DNA of 26,481 nt, from NCBI GenBank assembly GCA_016866675.1, contig VGLO01000006.1, positions 1 through 26,481 on the forward strand. Reading direction: 5' to 3'. This DNA is from Candidatus Staskawiczbacteria bacterium (GTDB lineage Bacteria; Patescibacteriota; Minisyncoccia; Minisyncoccales; Staskawiczbacteraceae). Below the pieces are notes generated by a model. The model ran no database searches, was not told the origin of the DNA, and worked only from the letters and a program-made list of their open reading frames with translations. The position numbers were made by a program, and so were the translations under genes. This document shows positions 20,255-26,481 of this stretch, piece by piece; positions within the stretch are counted from its first letter, which is position 1, and each line of letters starts with the position of its first letter.

Positions 20255-20833
20255 ATGTTTGTCATGGGATTAATTGGAGATGTAGCAGCTGGCAAGGGGA
20301 CATCTATTAAGATTTTTTTGGAAGCTATGAGCGGATGTAAAATTATAACTCTTAGTTCAAGCGATGTTCTTCTTGAAATGCTCAACGAAAAGGGACTTGA
20401 ACCCAGCCGAGAGAATTTCAACAAAATGGTTGAACAGCTTCAAAAAAACGGCGGACCAGGAGCCTTGAGTCGGCTCATGGGAAATCTCATCATTGAACAA
20501 GTAGAATCAGACATTGTGATATGGGATGGCGTAAGACTGTGGCCGGATGTCGAGATTATCGAAGGCTTCAATCGCGCCATGCTAGTATATGTGACTGCCG
20601 ATGTCTCTATCCGTCATCAGCGGGCAATGCAACGCGCCAGACCCGGTGAAGCTAGCATTAGCCTCGAGCAGTTCATCAAAAATGAAGATCTTCCCACCAA
20701 CCGACACGTAAAGAATATCGGCCGAATAGCTGATTTCACAATAAACAACAGTCTTGAATTGGATTCATTGAAAAGGCAGGTTGAAAGACTTGCCAAAAAA
20801 TTAAAAGAAAAAAACCTTGTCTCATCAAGGTAA
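20255..20833 (+). CDS. P-loop nucleotide kinase-like protein (dephospho-CoA kinase/adenylate kinase fold)
   Basis: A 192-residue P-loop protein: GLIGDVAAGKGT (5-16) is the Walker A of small-molecule kinases, and VIWDGVRLWPDVEII (88-102) resembles the Asp-Gly-(I/V)-Arg walker-B-like region of dephospho-CoA kinase and of archaeal UPF0200 proteins. Arg-rich HQRAMQRARP (121-130) probably forms the LID. The substrate cannot be named, and it is not a plain adk or coaE, since the CMP/AMP-binding region is different. The start at 20255 is fixed by SD AAGGAGGT four bases ahead; an upstream in-frame ATG at 20219 has none. It is a stand-alone plus-strand gene between the minus-strand lepA and murJ, with its own promoter and a strong terminator, and is higher in G+C than both. 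Confidence 0.7.
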   Translation: MFVMGLIGDVAAGKGTSIKIFLEAMSGCKIITLSSSDVLLEMLNEKGLEPSRENFNKMVEQLQKNGGPGALSRLMGNLIIEQVESDIVIWDGVRLWPDVEIIEGFNRAMLVYVTADVSIRHQRAMQRARPGEASISLEQFIKNEDLPTNRHVKNIGRIADFTINNSLELDSLKRQVERLAKKLKEKNLVSSR

Positions 20834-20841
20834 GTCATAAA

Positions 20842-20875
20842 AGGCTTCTTCCCTTAGGAAGAAGCCTCTTTTTTT
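20842..20875. terminator. Terminator shared by the kinase-like gene and murJ
   Basis: AGGCTTCTTCC / GGAAGAAGCCT with a 4-base loop CTTA, followed by seven T on the plus strand. On the minus strand four T follow, so it may also stop murJ, whose stop codon is two bases away. Confidence 0.88.
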
Positions 20876-20877
20876 GT

Positions 20878-22512
20878 TTAATTTTTAGAAAAAAATTGTT
20901 TGATGTCTTTTAGCTCAGATGATTTTAAAAAGTGGCAGACAATAATATAGAAAGCTACTCCAAAAAAAGCAGAGACAGCCAACTGCAAAAAAACTCCCAA
21001 AAAAGTCTGCAACTGCACAATTTTGAATATAATTAGTCCTTGTCTTATTAAAAAAGTAGCAACTCCCATCAAGAAAGTAGACAGCAAAATTTTATAAAAA
21101 GATGAGGCAATATTTTTTGATTTAAGGCTCTTAAATTTCCAGAATATCATGTAAAGCAATACAACTGCTTCCAAAATAGTGGTAATAGAAAGTGCTAATG
21201 CAAGTCCAATAATCCTAATGTCTTCAATTCCTTGGAGTCTTAGCAAGTACTGCGTAACATTAAAGAATATACCATTAAGTGAAAGTAGCCAAACAAGTAA
21301 AAAGCTCAATAAAATATTAAAAACAACTGTCACTATGCTGGCTATGGCTGGAATTCTTGTATTATGACCTGCATAAAAAGTTTTAGATAATATTAATACC
21401 AAAGCCTGAGCCAGAAGTCCTATAGCAAAAACACCAAAACAAGCCGCTGTTAGTCTCGTATCTAACCAGCCAAACTTCCCCACTCCTAAAATTACTCTCA
21501 CAATTTGGGCTCTCAAAATAAACATCAAGACACTCAAGGGAATAATCAAGAATAAAATATGACGCAATGCTCCTGAAAACTTTTTCTCAAAATCCTGACC
21601 GTCATCCTTAGAGAAGGCCAAAGACATTGCCGGGAATATAGCTGTAGAAAGTGAAACTGCAATTGCGTTAACGGACATTGCAGATAGGTTATTAGCCAAA
21701 TTAAAAACGGCCACAGATCCCGTGGTCAAAGTGGAAGCAATTGAAGTTATAAATATTGTATTTATCTGTCCAGCTCCTAATCCAATTGACCTTGGCACCA
21801 TGAGTTTTAAAGTTTTTCTCACTCCAGTATGCCTTAATGAAAAAACTGCTTTATATTTAAAACCTGAATTAAAAAAAGAAGGAAGCTGGATTAGCAGATG
21901 TAATAACCCTCCCAAAATAACTCCAAAAGCAAGCCCAATCAATCCAAATGTTGGCACAAAAAACACGATGCCTAAAATAATTCCCAAATTATACATTACC
22001 GGAGCCAAAGCTGTCACCAAGAAACGCTTGAATACCTGTAGAATACCACTAATTATATTACTCAATCCCAAAATAATTGGACTAAGAAACATAATGCGCA
22101 TCATCATAACCGTGTCTACTTTTTTTACTTCTGAAAATCCGGGAGCAATGAGAGATACTACAAAAGGAGCAAAAATAATCAAAATAACAGAAACTAAAAT
22201 TAGAAAAACCATAAAGATATTAATCAGATCGGTGGTATACTCCCAAGCTTCTTCTTTTGATTTTACATAATATGAACTGAATATTGGAATAATGGCAGCT
22301 GAAATTGCTCCAAAAATTAATATTAAAGCAACAAAATCAGGTACAACAAAAGCTGCATAATATGAATCCAAACTATCCCCTGCTCCAAACTTTCCGGCCA
22401 AAAGCCTGTCCCTCAGTAATCCTAGAATAGCAGATAAAAAATAAGATCCAAAAAGAATTAATGAAGCTTTAGATACAGATTTTGTCTGAGAATTGAGAAT
22501 TTTATTTATCAT
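20878..22512 (-). CDS. murJ: Lipid II flippase MurJ (MviN)
   Basis: A 544-residue protein with about 14 membrane segments, the size of MurJ/MviN. The N-terminus GLLRDRLLAGKFGAGDSLD (32-50) carries the conserved Arg-Asp and the following FGxGxxxD-like block. SYYAAFVVPDF, then AAIIPIFSSY and VVSLIAPGF, are typical of MurJ segments 2 and 3. MurJ moves lipid-linked peptidoglycan precursor across the inner membrane, so the cell has a peptidoglycan wall. It overlaps the upstream CofE-like gene by four bases (ATGA) and ends at a shared terminator. No SD. Other MATE-like flippases (O-antigen Wzx) are a weaker option, because the N-terminal block is MurJ-like. Confidence 0.92.
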   Translation of the reverse strand: MINKILNSQTKSVSKASLILFGSYFLSAILGLLRDRLLAGKFGAGDSLDSYYAAFVVPDFVALILIFGAISAAIIPIFSSYYVKSKEEAWEYTTDLINIFMVFLILVSVILIIFAPFVVSLIAPGFSEVKKVDTVMMMRIMFLSPIILGLSNIISGILQVFKRFLVTALAPVMYNLGIILGIVFFVPTFGLIGLAFGVILGGLLHLLIQLPSFFNSGFKYKAVFSLRHTGVRKTLKLMVPRSIGLGAGQINTIFITSIASTLTTGSVAVFNLANNLSAMSVNAIAVSLSTAIFPAMSLAFSKDDGQDFEKKFSGALRHILFLIIPLSVLMFILRAQIVRVILGVGKFGWLDTRLTAACFGVFAIGLLAQALVLILSKTFYAGHNTRIPAIASIVTVVFNILLSFLLVWLLSLNGIFFNVTQYLLRLQGIEDIRIIGLALALSITTILEAVVLLYMIFWKFKSLKSKNIASSFYKILLSTFLMGVATFLIRQGLIIFKIVQLQTFLGVFLQLAVSAFFGVAFYIIVCHFLKSSELKDIKQFFSKN

Positions 22513-23222
22513 TGTGTAAATTCCCTAATAATTCCTATAGGTGTTTGCTCATCTGACTGGCCCAATGGATTGTCTTTAATAATTTTTACAACTAATTTTT
22601 TATCTGCATGCGCAGACAGGTCTACTCCATAAAACCCCAAAATATTTACTCCTATATCATTTGCATCAACAATTGCTACGCTACAATTCAACTTGTTTGA
22701 AATTTCCTGTGAAATTTTATCTGCATTAATTGGCCCCTTTGAAATATGTGTATTATATGGAGGTATTGCATATGGTACTGCTCCATCAATTGATCTTGCC
22801 TTGTGACCTGCAATAATATAAAACAAACCTCTTATTCCAAATATTTTTCCGAAGAATCCTATAAAGGAGGCTAATAAAATTCTAAGCATACCAACCTCTT
22901 CAATTGCCAATTGCATTGTTTCTGGACTCCCTAATCCGATACCTGCCGGAGTCTTCATAACAAAACGTGATAAATTTTTTGCTAGCCAACCTGCCTTTAC
23001 TTCTGAAATTGGATAAGACCTTCCTTGAGTAATAGCAACAGCTTTTTCTGAAATAAAAACAATATCTCCTTCTTGAAGATACTTTTTAACATACTCCTCA
23101 ACAATTGATACAATATTTTTATCTTCTGGAGTTATTAGTTTTGTCTTTACGGGATAACGGTTAAACTTTCTTCCATTAACTTCAATGGTAATATTTTTTT
23201 CTTTATTTGGGGTTAATTCCAT
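22509..23222 (-). CDS. CofE-like (F420-0:L-glutamate ligase fold) protein
   Basis: A 237-residue protein matching the CofE family: YPVKTKLITPEDKN at the N-terminus, GDIVFISEKAVAITQGRSYP (52-71), then TPAGIGLGSPETMQLAIEEV, HKARSIDGAVPYAIPPYN and SVAIVDANDIGVNILGF. The last is the DAND-like metal/GTP site of the family. CofE adds glutamate to coenzyme F420-0 with GTP. No F420 gene is in the window, and such organisms are not known to make F420, so the real substrate is probably different. The stop overlaps murJ by four bases, so the two are tightly coupled. A role in modifying a peptidoglycan precursor by adding an amino acid is inference from this link. It is first in its operon; no promoter is clear. 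Confidence 0.8.
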   Translation of the reverse strand: MELTPNKEKNITIEVNGRKFNRYPVKTKLITPEDKNIVSIVEEYVKKYLQEGDIVFISEKAVAITQGRSYPISEVKAGWLAKNLSRFVMKTPAGIGLGSPETMQLAIEEVGMLRILLASFIGFFGKIFGIRGLFYIIAGHKARSIDGAVPYAIPPYNTHISKGPINADKISQEISNKLNCSVAIVDANDIGVNILGFYGVDLSAHADKKLVVKIIKDNPLGQSDEQTPIGIIREFTQ

Positions 23223-23257
23223 AGGATTATATTAGTATTTTTTGTGACATTTTACAA

Positions 23258-23295
23258 CCAACAAAAAAACCGAATTTAGTCGGGTTTTTTGTTGG
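23258..23295 (-). terminator. Terminator of rnpB
   Basis: Arms CCAACAAAAAA and TTTTTTGTTGG enclose CCGA/TCGG, making a near-palindrome of 38 bases with T on the 3' side on the minus strand. It overlaps the last two bases of rnpB. Confidence 0.8.
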
Positions 23296-23656
23296 ATAAG
23301 CAGGGCTATAAGCCGAATTCTGTTTTACCTGCTTGCGCAGGCAAGTGTGATTATCTATCTGGGCCAAAAATTACTCTTTGGCTCTGGCGAACTACTTTTA
23401 ACAGATTATCAGTATGTATTCCTGATGTTCTGCTTTGTTCTTGCACCCAGTAAGGATTTAGCCGTTTCATTCTGGCATTTCTACCAGACTTACCTTTGCA
23501 GGTACCTTAGTCTTTCGACCTTGGCGTCACTGTTCGCACCTCGCGCATTACTGCGTATGGCCGTTAGCCATTACCTTTTTAACCCCTTTCGGGAGTGGGA
23601 GTTCGGACTTTCCTCTCTTAGCTTTCGCCTCGAGCAATCACTCACCTTGCTTACCC
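23294..23656 (-). ncRNA. rnpB: RNase P RNA (M1 RNA)
   Basis: On the minus strand the RNA begins GGGTAAGCAAGG and ends CCCTGCTTATCC, which pair to form helix P1. Close to the 5' end is the universal GAGGAAAGTCC (CR-I), near the middle AGAACAAAGCAGAACA, and near the 3' end AGAATTCGGCTTATAG (CR-V). It is the catalytic RNA of RNase P, which makes tRNA 5' ends. Its promoter at 23663-23691 places the start at base 23656. Length about 363 bases. No protein of this region is real; open frames on either strand are shadows. Confidence 0.95.
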
Positions 23657-23662
23657 ATATAA

Positions 23663-23691
23663 ATAATACTATCTAAAATTACTATTGTCAA
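23663..23691 (-). promoter_or_regulatory. Consensus promoter of rnpB
   Basis: TTGACA (23691-23686), exactly 17 bases, then TATTAT (23668-23663) on the minus strand. The start falls at the first base of P1. The -35 box is four bases after the rnhA stop. Confidence 0.88.
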
Positions 23692-23695
23692 TTAA

Positions 23696-24139
23696 TTAAA
23701 ATAACTTCTGACTACTTCCCAATCCATCTAGCGCCTCATTTACCATGGCATCTGCCTCTTTGTTTTTTTCTCGAGGAATTGCTTTGAATTTTACTCCTTG
23801 AAAATCAATCATTAAATTCCAAATTTCAATAAAAAACTTTTGGATATTCTCATTTTCTATTTTATATTTTCCACTCATCTGATTTACCAATAATTCAGAG
23901 TCGCTTCTTACCTCAACCTCGCTAACTTTTGCAATTGATTTTCCAAAGACCGATTTAAATTTTTTTAAAGCAAATATAACCGCTTGGTATTCAGCTTCAT
24001 TATTTGTTAAGTTATCTCCCAAGTACTCACCAAACTTTTTTATAACCTCTCCCTTTTCGTTACAAAAAATAACCCCAATGGCAGCTTTGCCGGGATTCCC
24101 TCTACTCCCCCCATCTGTATAAATAATTATTTTTTTCAT
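23696..24139 (-). CDS. rnhA: RNase HI-type ribonuclease H
   Basis: A 147-residue RNase H fold with all four acidic residues: Asp9 in YTDGGSRGNPG, Glu48 in LTNNEAEYQA, Asp80 in VRSDSELLVNQM, and Asp130 in NKEADAMVNEAL. It cuts the RNA strand of RNA-DNA hybrids using Mg2+. The GSRGNPG and NNEAEY wording matches the shorter RNase HI subgroup (archaeal/YpdQ-like) more than E. coli RnhA. The basic handle of E. coli RNase HI is not visible. The ATG overlaps the stop of the upstream DHH gene by four bases (ATGA). The pair could work together on primers or R-loops; this is inference. No SD. Confidence 0.92.
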   Translation of the reverse strand: MKKIIIYTDGGSRGNPGKAAIGVIFCNEKGEVIKKFGEYLGDNLTNNEAEYQAVIFALKKFKSVFGKSIAKVSEVEVRSDSELLVNQMSGKYKIENENIQKFFIEIWNLMIDFQGVKFKAIPREKNKEADAMVNEALDGLGSSQKLF

Positions 24140-25287
24140 TTTAATTTTTCAAAATGATTGATTAATCCTTCCTTAAACTTTTCTAAGTTTTCATTTTTTA
24201 GCCTGAATCCAGAAGCTTTTGGATGACCTCCATAGGTTAGCAATATGTCAGCACAAGATTTCATGGCATCAACCGAACTTTCATCTTCTTTTAAACTTCT
24301 AACTGACCCTGCTGACTCATTATCCATTTTTCTGAAAATAAATGTTGGCTTTTCGTATTTTGAAGCAATAATTGAAGCGACCGGTCCAGCTAAAGTTAAC
24401 TTCCATGCGGGATCACCTTCAAAAATAATAGCCTCGCCAAGATTTTTTGAAATTCTTCTTTCAACCTCTTGGGCAATTTGTTTTATTTTCTGCTGTTTTA
24501 AATTTGTCCTTGATATTAAACTTTCTGCCAACTCCATGCATTTTTCCTTACTTGAGCTGGTTAACAACTCGTACGATTCGTTTTTAAAATCAATAGATTC
24601 AGCTGAATTAATTGCAGAAATTAATTTTAGGTATCCTTGAGCAGCTGCTTCCCCCTCTCCTAAAATATCTAAAAAAGCCCTCAATCCCGGTCTAAATGTA
24701 TTTTTAATTGATCTTAAACCTTGCTCAATAAATACCTTGTTCTCTCTAATTTGTGGCACCATATCAGAAATAGTTGCCAAAGCGGCCAATTCCAAGAGAT
24801 TATTTTTTAATCCTTCAGACATTTTATCTCCCAAAAGTTCTTCTGCAACCTTAAAGGTCAACCCTGCATTACACAAATAGTTGTAACCAGATAAGTCATC
24901 TTTTTGTTGTGGGTCAACAATTACTTTTGCATTGGGAACTTGGTCTAAAACTTCATGATGGTCAATAATAATCACCTCAAAACCCATTTCATTGGCTTTT
25001 TCAACCTCTTTTACGTTAGCTATACCCAAATCCATGGTTATAAAAAGAGCAGGGCTATATCCCTTTAAAAATTCTAATGCCTTAAAATTCATACCATAGC
25101 CATCAAGTTCTCTGTCTGGGAAAGCAAATGTGGAAATTTTTCCACCTAAACTCTTAATTGCCTCACCCAAAATTACTACCGAGCAAATTCCGTCACAGTC
25201 TGAATCGCCGTATAAAATAATCTTTTCATTATTTTTTACGGCTTCTTTTATTCTATCTGAAGCCTTTTCTATGTTTTTAATTTTCAT
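24136..25287 (-). CDS. DHH/DHHA1 phosphoesterase, RecJ-like single-strand exonuclease
   Basis: The 383-residue protein has the RecJ-type DHH core: YGDSDCDG (26-33) is motif I, Asp86 in ITMDLGIA, and IIIDHHEV with Asp109-His110-His111. The DHHA1 part ends with GSVRS (327-331) and GGHPKASGF (353-361). RecJ enzymes remove nucleotides 5' to 3' from single-stranded DNA with Mn2+ or Mg2+. The usual length is about 570; this form lacks the OB-fold and C-terminal regions and resembles archaeal GAN-type proteins and short RecJ forms. It could also act on oligoribonucleotides (NrnA-like). The ATGA overlap with rnhA and the nine-base gap from pgk suggest one transcript. Confidence 0.88.
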   Translation of the reverse strand: MKIKNIEKASDRIKEAVKNNEKIILYGDSDCDGICSVVILGEAIKSLGGKISTFAFPDRELDGYGMNFKALEFLKGYSPALFITMDLGIANVKEVEKANEMGFEVIIIDHHEVLDQVPNAKVIVDPQQKDDLSGYNYLCNAGLTFKVAEELLGDKMSEGLKNNLLELAALATISDMVPQIRENKVFIEQGLRSIKNTFRPGLRAFLDILGEGEAAAQGYLKLISAINSAESIDFKNESYELLTSSSKEKCMELAESLISRTNLKQQKIKQIAQEVERRISKNLGEAIIFEGDPAWKLTLAGPVASIIASKYEKPTFIFRKMDNESAGSVRSLKEDESSVDAMKSCADILLTYGGHPKASGFRLKNENLEKFKEGLINHFEKLK

Positions 25288-25296
25288 ATTAGTAAA

Positions 25297-26340
25297 CTAA
25301 TTACTCAAAGCCACAATCCCGGGTAGCTTTTCACCAGCTAAATAAGCCAGCATAGCCCCTCCCCCCGTGGAAACATGGCTGAAACTAGATAATAACCCTT
25401 CTCTTAGTAAAAATTCAACTGTCTCATCACCGCCAACAACAGCAAACGCTCCGCTTTCCACAATTGCCTTTGCAATTTCTAGGGTTCCTTTTTTGTGAAC
25501 ATGGTCCTCAAATTTTCCGAATGGCCCATTCCATATTATAGTTTTTGCTGTTAATATTTTTTCACGAAACATATCAATTGCTTCTTGGTCAATGTCTAGG
25601 TCGCCAATATGATGTTTTGGCGCTACAACCTTATGCTGGTTTTCAAATTTCATTTCTTTTTCAATCATTTCTTTTTCAATTAAACCGCTTATTATCACAG
25701 CATCAGCTATCTTTGACATTTCTTCAATAAACTTTGCCTTGGTTTCAATTTTAGCCCCGCCAACAATAGCCACCAAAGGTTTTTTAAAATCTTTAGATAT
25801 TTTATCTAACATTTCTATTTCTTTTTCTAAGGTAAGGCCAGTAAATGATGGTAAATAATTGGTTATGGCAACCATTGAGGCATGACTTCTATGTGAATTA
25901 GCAAAAGCATTGTTTACATATGCGTCTGCCAAAGAAGCCAGCTTTTTGGCAAACTCAGGGTCATTATCTGTTTCTTCTTTGTGAAACCTTAGGTTTTCCA
26001 AAAGCAAAACTTCCCCTTCTTTCATTTTTGAAACTTCTTCTTTGACTTCTTTACCAATACAATCATCTGTTTTTTTAATATTAAAGCCTAAATAGCCCTC
26101 AAGACTTTTTTTAACTGCGGTCAACCTCATTGACTCAATTACCTGACCCTTTGGCCTTCCCTCATGTGCCATTAGGATAACTTTGGCATTGTTTTCTAAT
26201 AAATATTTTATTGTGGGCAAGGATTCTTTTATTCTAAAGTCATCTAAAATATTACCATTTTCATCTAAGGGTAAATCAAAGTCGCATCTTACAAGGATGC
26301 GCTTTTGGTTGACATTAAATTCTTTAATGCTTTTTGCCAT
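25297..26340 (-). CDS. pgk: Phosphoglycerate kinase (short form, altered conserved residues)
   Basis: The 347-residue protein is about 40-50 residues shorter than most bacterial Pgk. It converts 1,3-bisphosphoglycerate and ADP to 3-phosphoglycerate and ATP. Family motifs occur in order: ILVRCDFDLPLDENG (15-29), MAHEGRPKGQ, LLLENLRFHKEETDN, NNAFANSHRSHAS, IVGGAKIETK, WNGPFGKFE, GGDETVEFL and STGGGAMLAYLAGEKLPG. Some normally fixed residues differ: DFNVP is DFDLP, HLGRP is HEGRP, NDAF is NNAF, and GGGDT is GGDET. Whether the activity is full is open. The gene has no SD. Upstream, ten bases away, lies the end of a charged protein tail. It is followed by the DHH gene and RNase H. Confidence 0.9.
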   Translation of the reverse strand: MAKSIKEFNVNQKRILVRCDFDLPLDENGNILDDFRIKESLPTIKYLLENNAKVILMAHEGRPKGQVIESMRLTAVKKSLEGYLGFNIKKTDDCIGKEVKEEVSKMKEGEVLLLENLRFHKEETDNDPEFAKKLASLADAYVNNAFANSHRSHASMVAITNYLPSFTGLTLEKEIEMLDKISKDFKKPLVAIVGGAKIETKAKFIEEMSKIADAVIISGLIEKEMIEKEMKFENQHKVVAPKHHIGDLDIDQEAIDMFREKILTAKTIIWNGPFGKFEDHVHKKGTLEIAKAIVESGAFAVVGGDETVEFLLREGLLSSFSHVSTGGGAMLAYLAGEKLPGIVALSN

Positions 26341-26349
26341 ATTATTGAT

Positions 26350-26421
26350 TCATAATTTAACTTTTTCTCCGGGTTTTATTATCCCCTTTTTATCATCTGA
26401 TGGTTTCTCATTTTTTTTCAT
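26350..26421 (-). other. Short charged frame before pgk, probably the displaced end of the upstream gene
   Basis: From ATG 26421 this frame gives 23 residues: MKKNEKPSDD, then KKGIIKPGEKVKL. It overlaps the tail of the frame ending at 26408 at a run of eight A (26411-26418). The composition is the same as that tail, so it is more likely its continuation after a frame break than a separate gene. Confidence 0.4.
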
Positions 26422-26481
26422 TTTGACTATCAACGGGGACATCTTTACTATCTAAACCCACATCACTATTTTTACTTGATT
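26408..26481 (-). CDS. C-terminal tail of a further gene, function unknown, cut by the window edge
   Basis: Only about 23 residues are visible (frame open from 26479). They are rich in Asp, Ser and Lys (VGLDSKDVPVDSQNEKK) and end at a TGA at 26408-26410, directly after a run of eight A. Such hydrophilic ends are common on membrane or secreted proteins in these organisms, but no family can be given. If one A were missing the frame would continue for about 19 more residues (see the frame at 26350). It lies upstream of pgk and may be in the same transcript. Confidence 0.45.
   Translation of the reverse strand, partial: SSKNSDVGLDSKDVPVDSQNEKK

Noticed and set aside
21722..22270. 182-residue plus-strand open frame
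   Set aside because: It is the antisense reading of murJ and has no SD or promoter.
23347..23676. 109-residue plus-strand open frame
   Set aside because: It lies wholly in the region of rnpB on the other strand, with RNase P RNA motifs, and resembles no protein.

Overview
The window is AT-rich, gene-dense bacterial chromosome with almost every gene on the minus strand. TGA acts as an ordinary stop (several ATGA stop/start overlaps), so the code looks standard. The gene style suggests a Candidate Phyla Radiation (Patescibacteria, perhaps Parcubacteria-like) organism: short house-keeping proteins, core genes with no visible Shine-Dalgarno (SD) sequence, tRNAs without encoded CCA, a CofE-like protein beside MurJ, and a DHH exonuclease shorter than RecJ. 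This placement is inference; there is no 16S rRNA here.

Layout from left to right. 1-2700: a minus-strand operon of a PD-(D/E)XK nuclease, dut, tmk and thyX (cut by the window edge), giving the route dUTP to dUMP to dTMP to dTDP. 2780-4450: a RimI-like acetyltransferase, a cold-shock protein on the plus strand and two small unknown genes. 4550-6000: secE-nusG-rplK with structured leaders. 6085-7123: YgjP-type metallopeptidase, a small acidic protein and a YbaB/EbfC protein. 7149-8565: a histidine-phosphatase gene and a Cys-rich unknown gene. 8571-12296: gyrB, a small plus-strand gene and a single-chain-type phenylalanyl-tRNA synthetase. 12385-16005: a membrane-transport block (ZIP, ABC exporter, CaCA exchanger). 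16037-16447: tRNA-Asp, tRNA-Met, a divergent tRNA-like gene with a CAT anticodon, and a nested inverted repeat. 16461-20140: rsmE, an alkD relic, an Fe-S PD-(D/E)XK nuclease and lepA. 20255-20833: a plus-strand P-loop kinase-like gene. 20878-23222: murJ and the CofE-like gene. 23258-26481: rnpB, RNase HI, a DHH/RecJ-like nuclease, pgk and the tail of a further gene.

Two gene classes stand out. The core operons have weak or absent SD sequences and tight stop/start overlaps. Against them stand six stand-alone genes (start codons near 4134, 4448, 7954, 8488, 10861 and 20255). These have strong SD sequences, in most cases recognisable promoters, and in most cases their own hairpin terminators; several are visibly richer in G+C. 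They look like self-contained, probably mobile or laterally gained units dropped between core operons. A relic of a ygjP allele on the far side of one unit, and an alkD relic elsewhere, show that gene turnover has taken place here. No CRISPR array, transposase, integrase or phage structural gene is visible.
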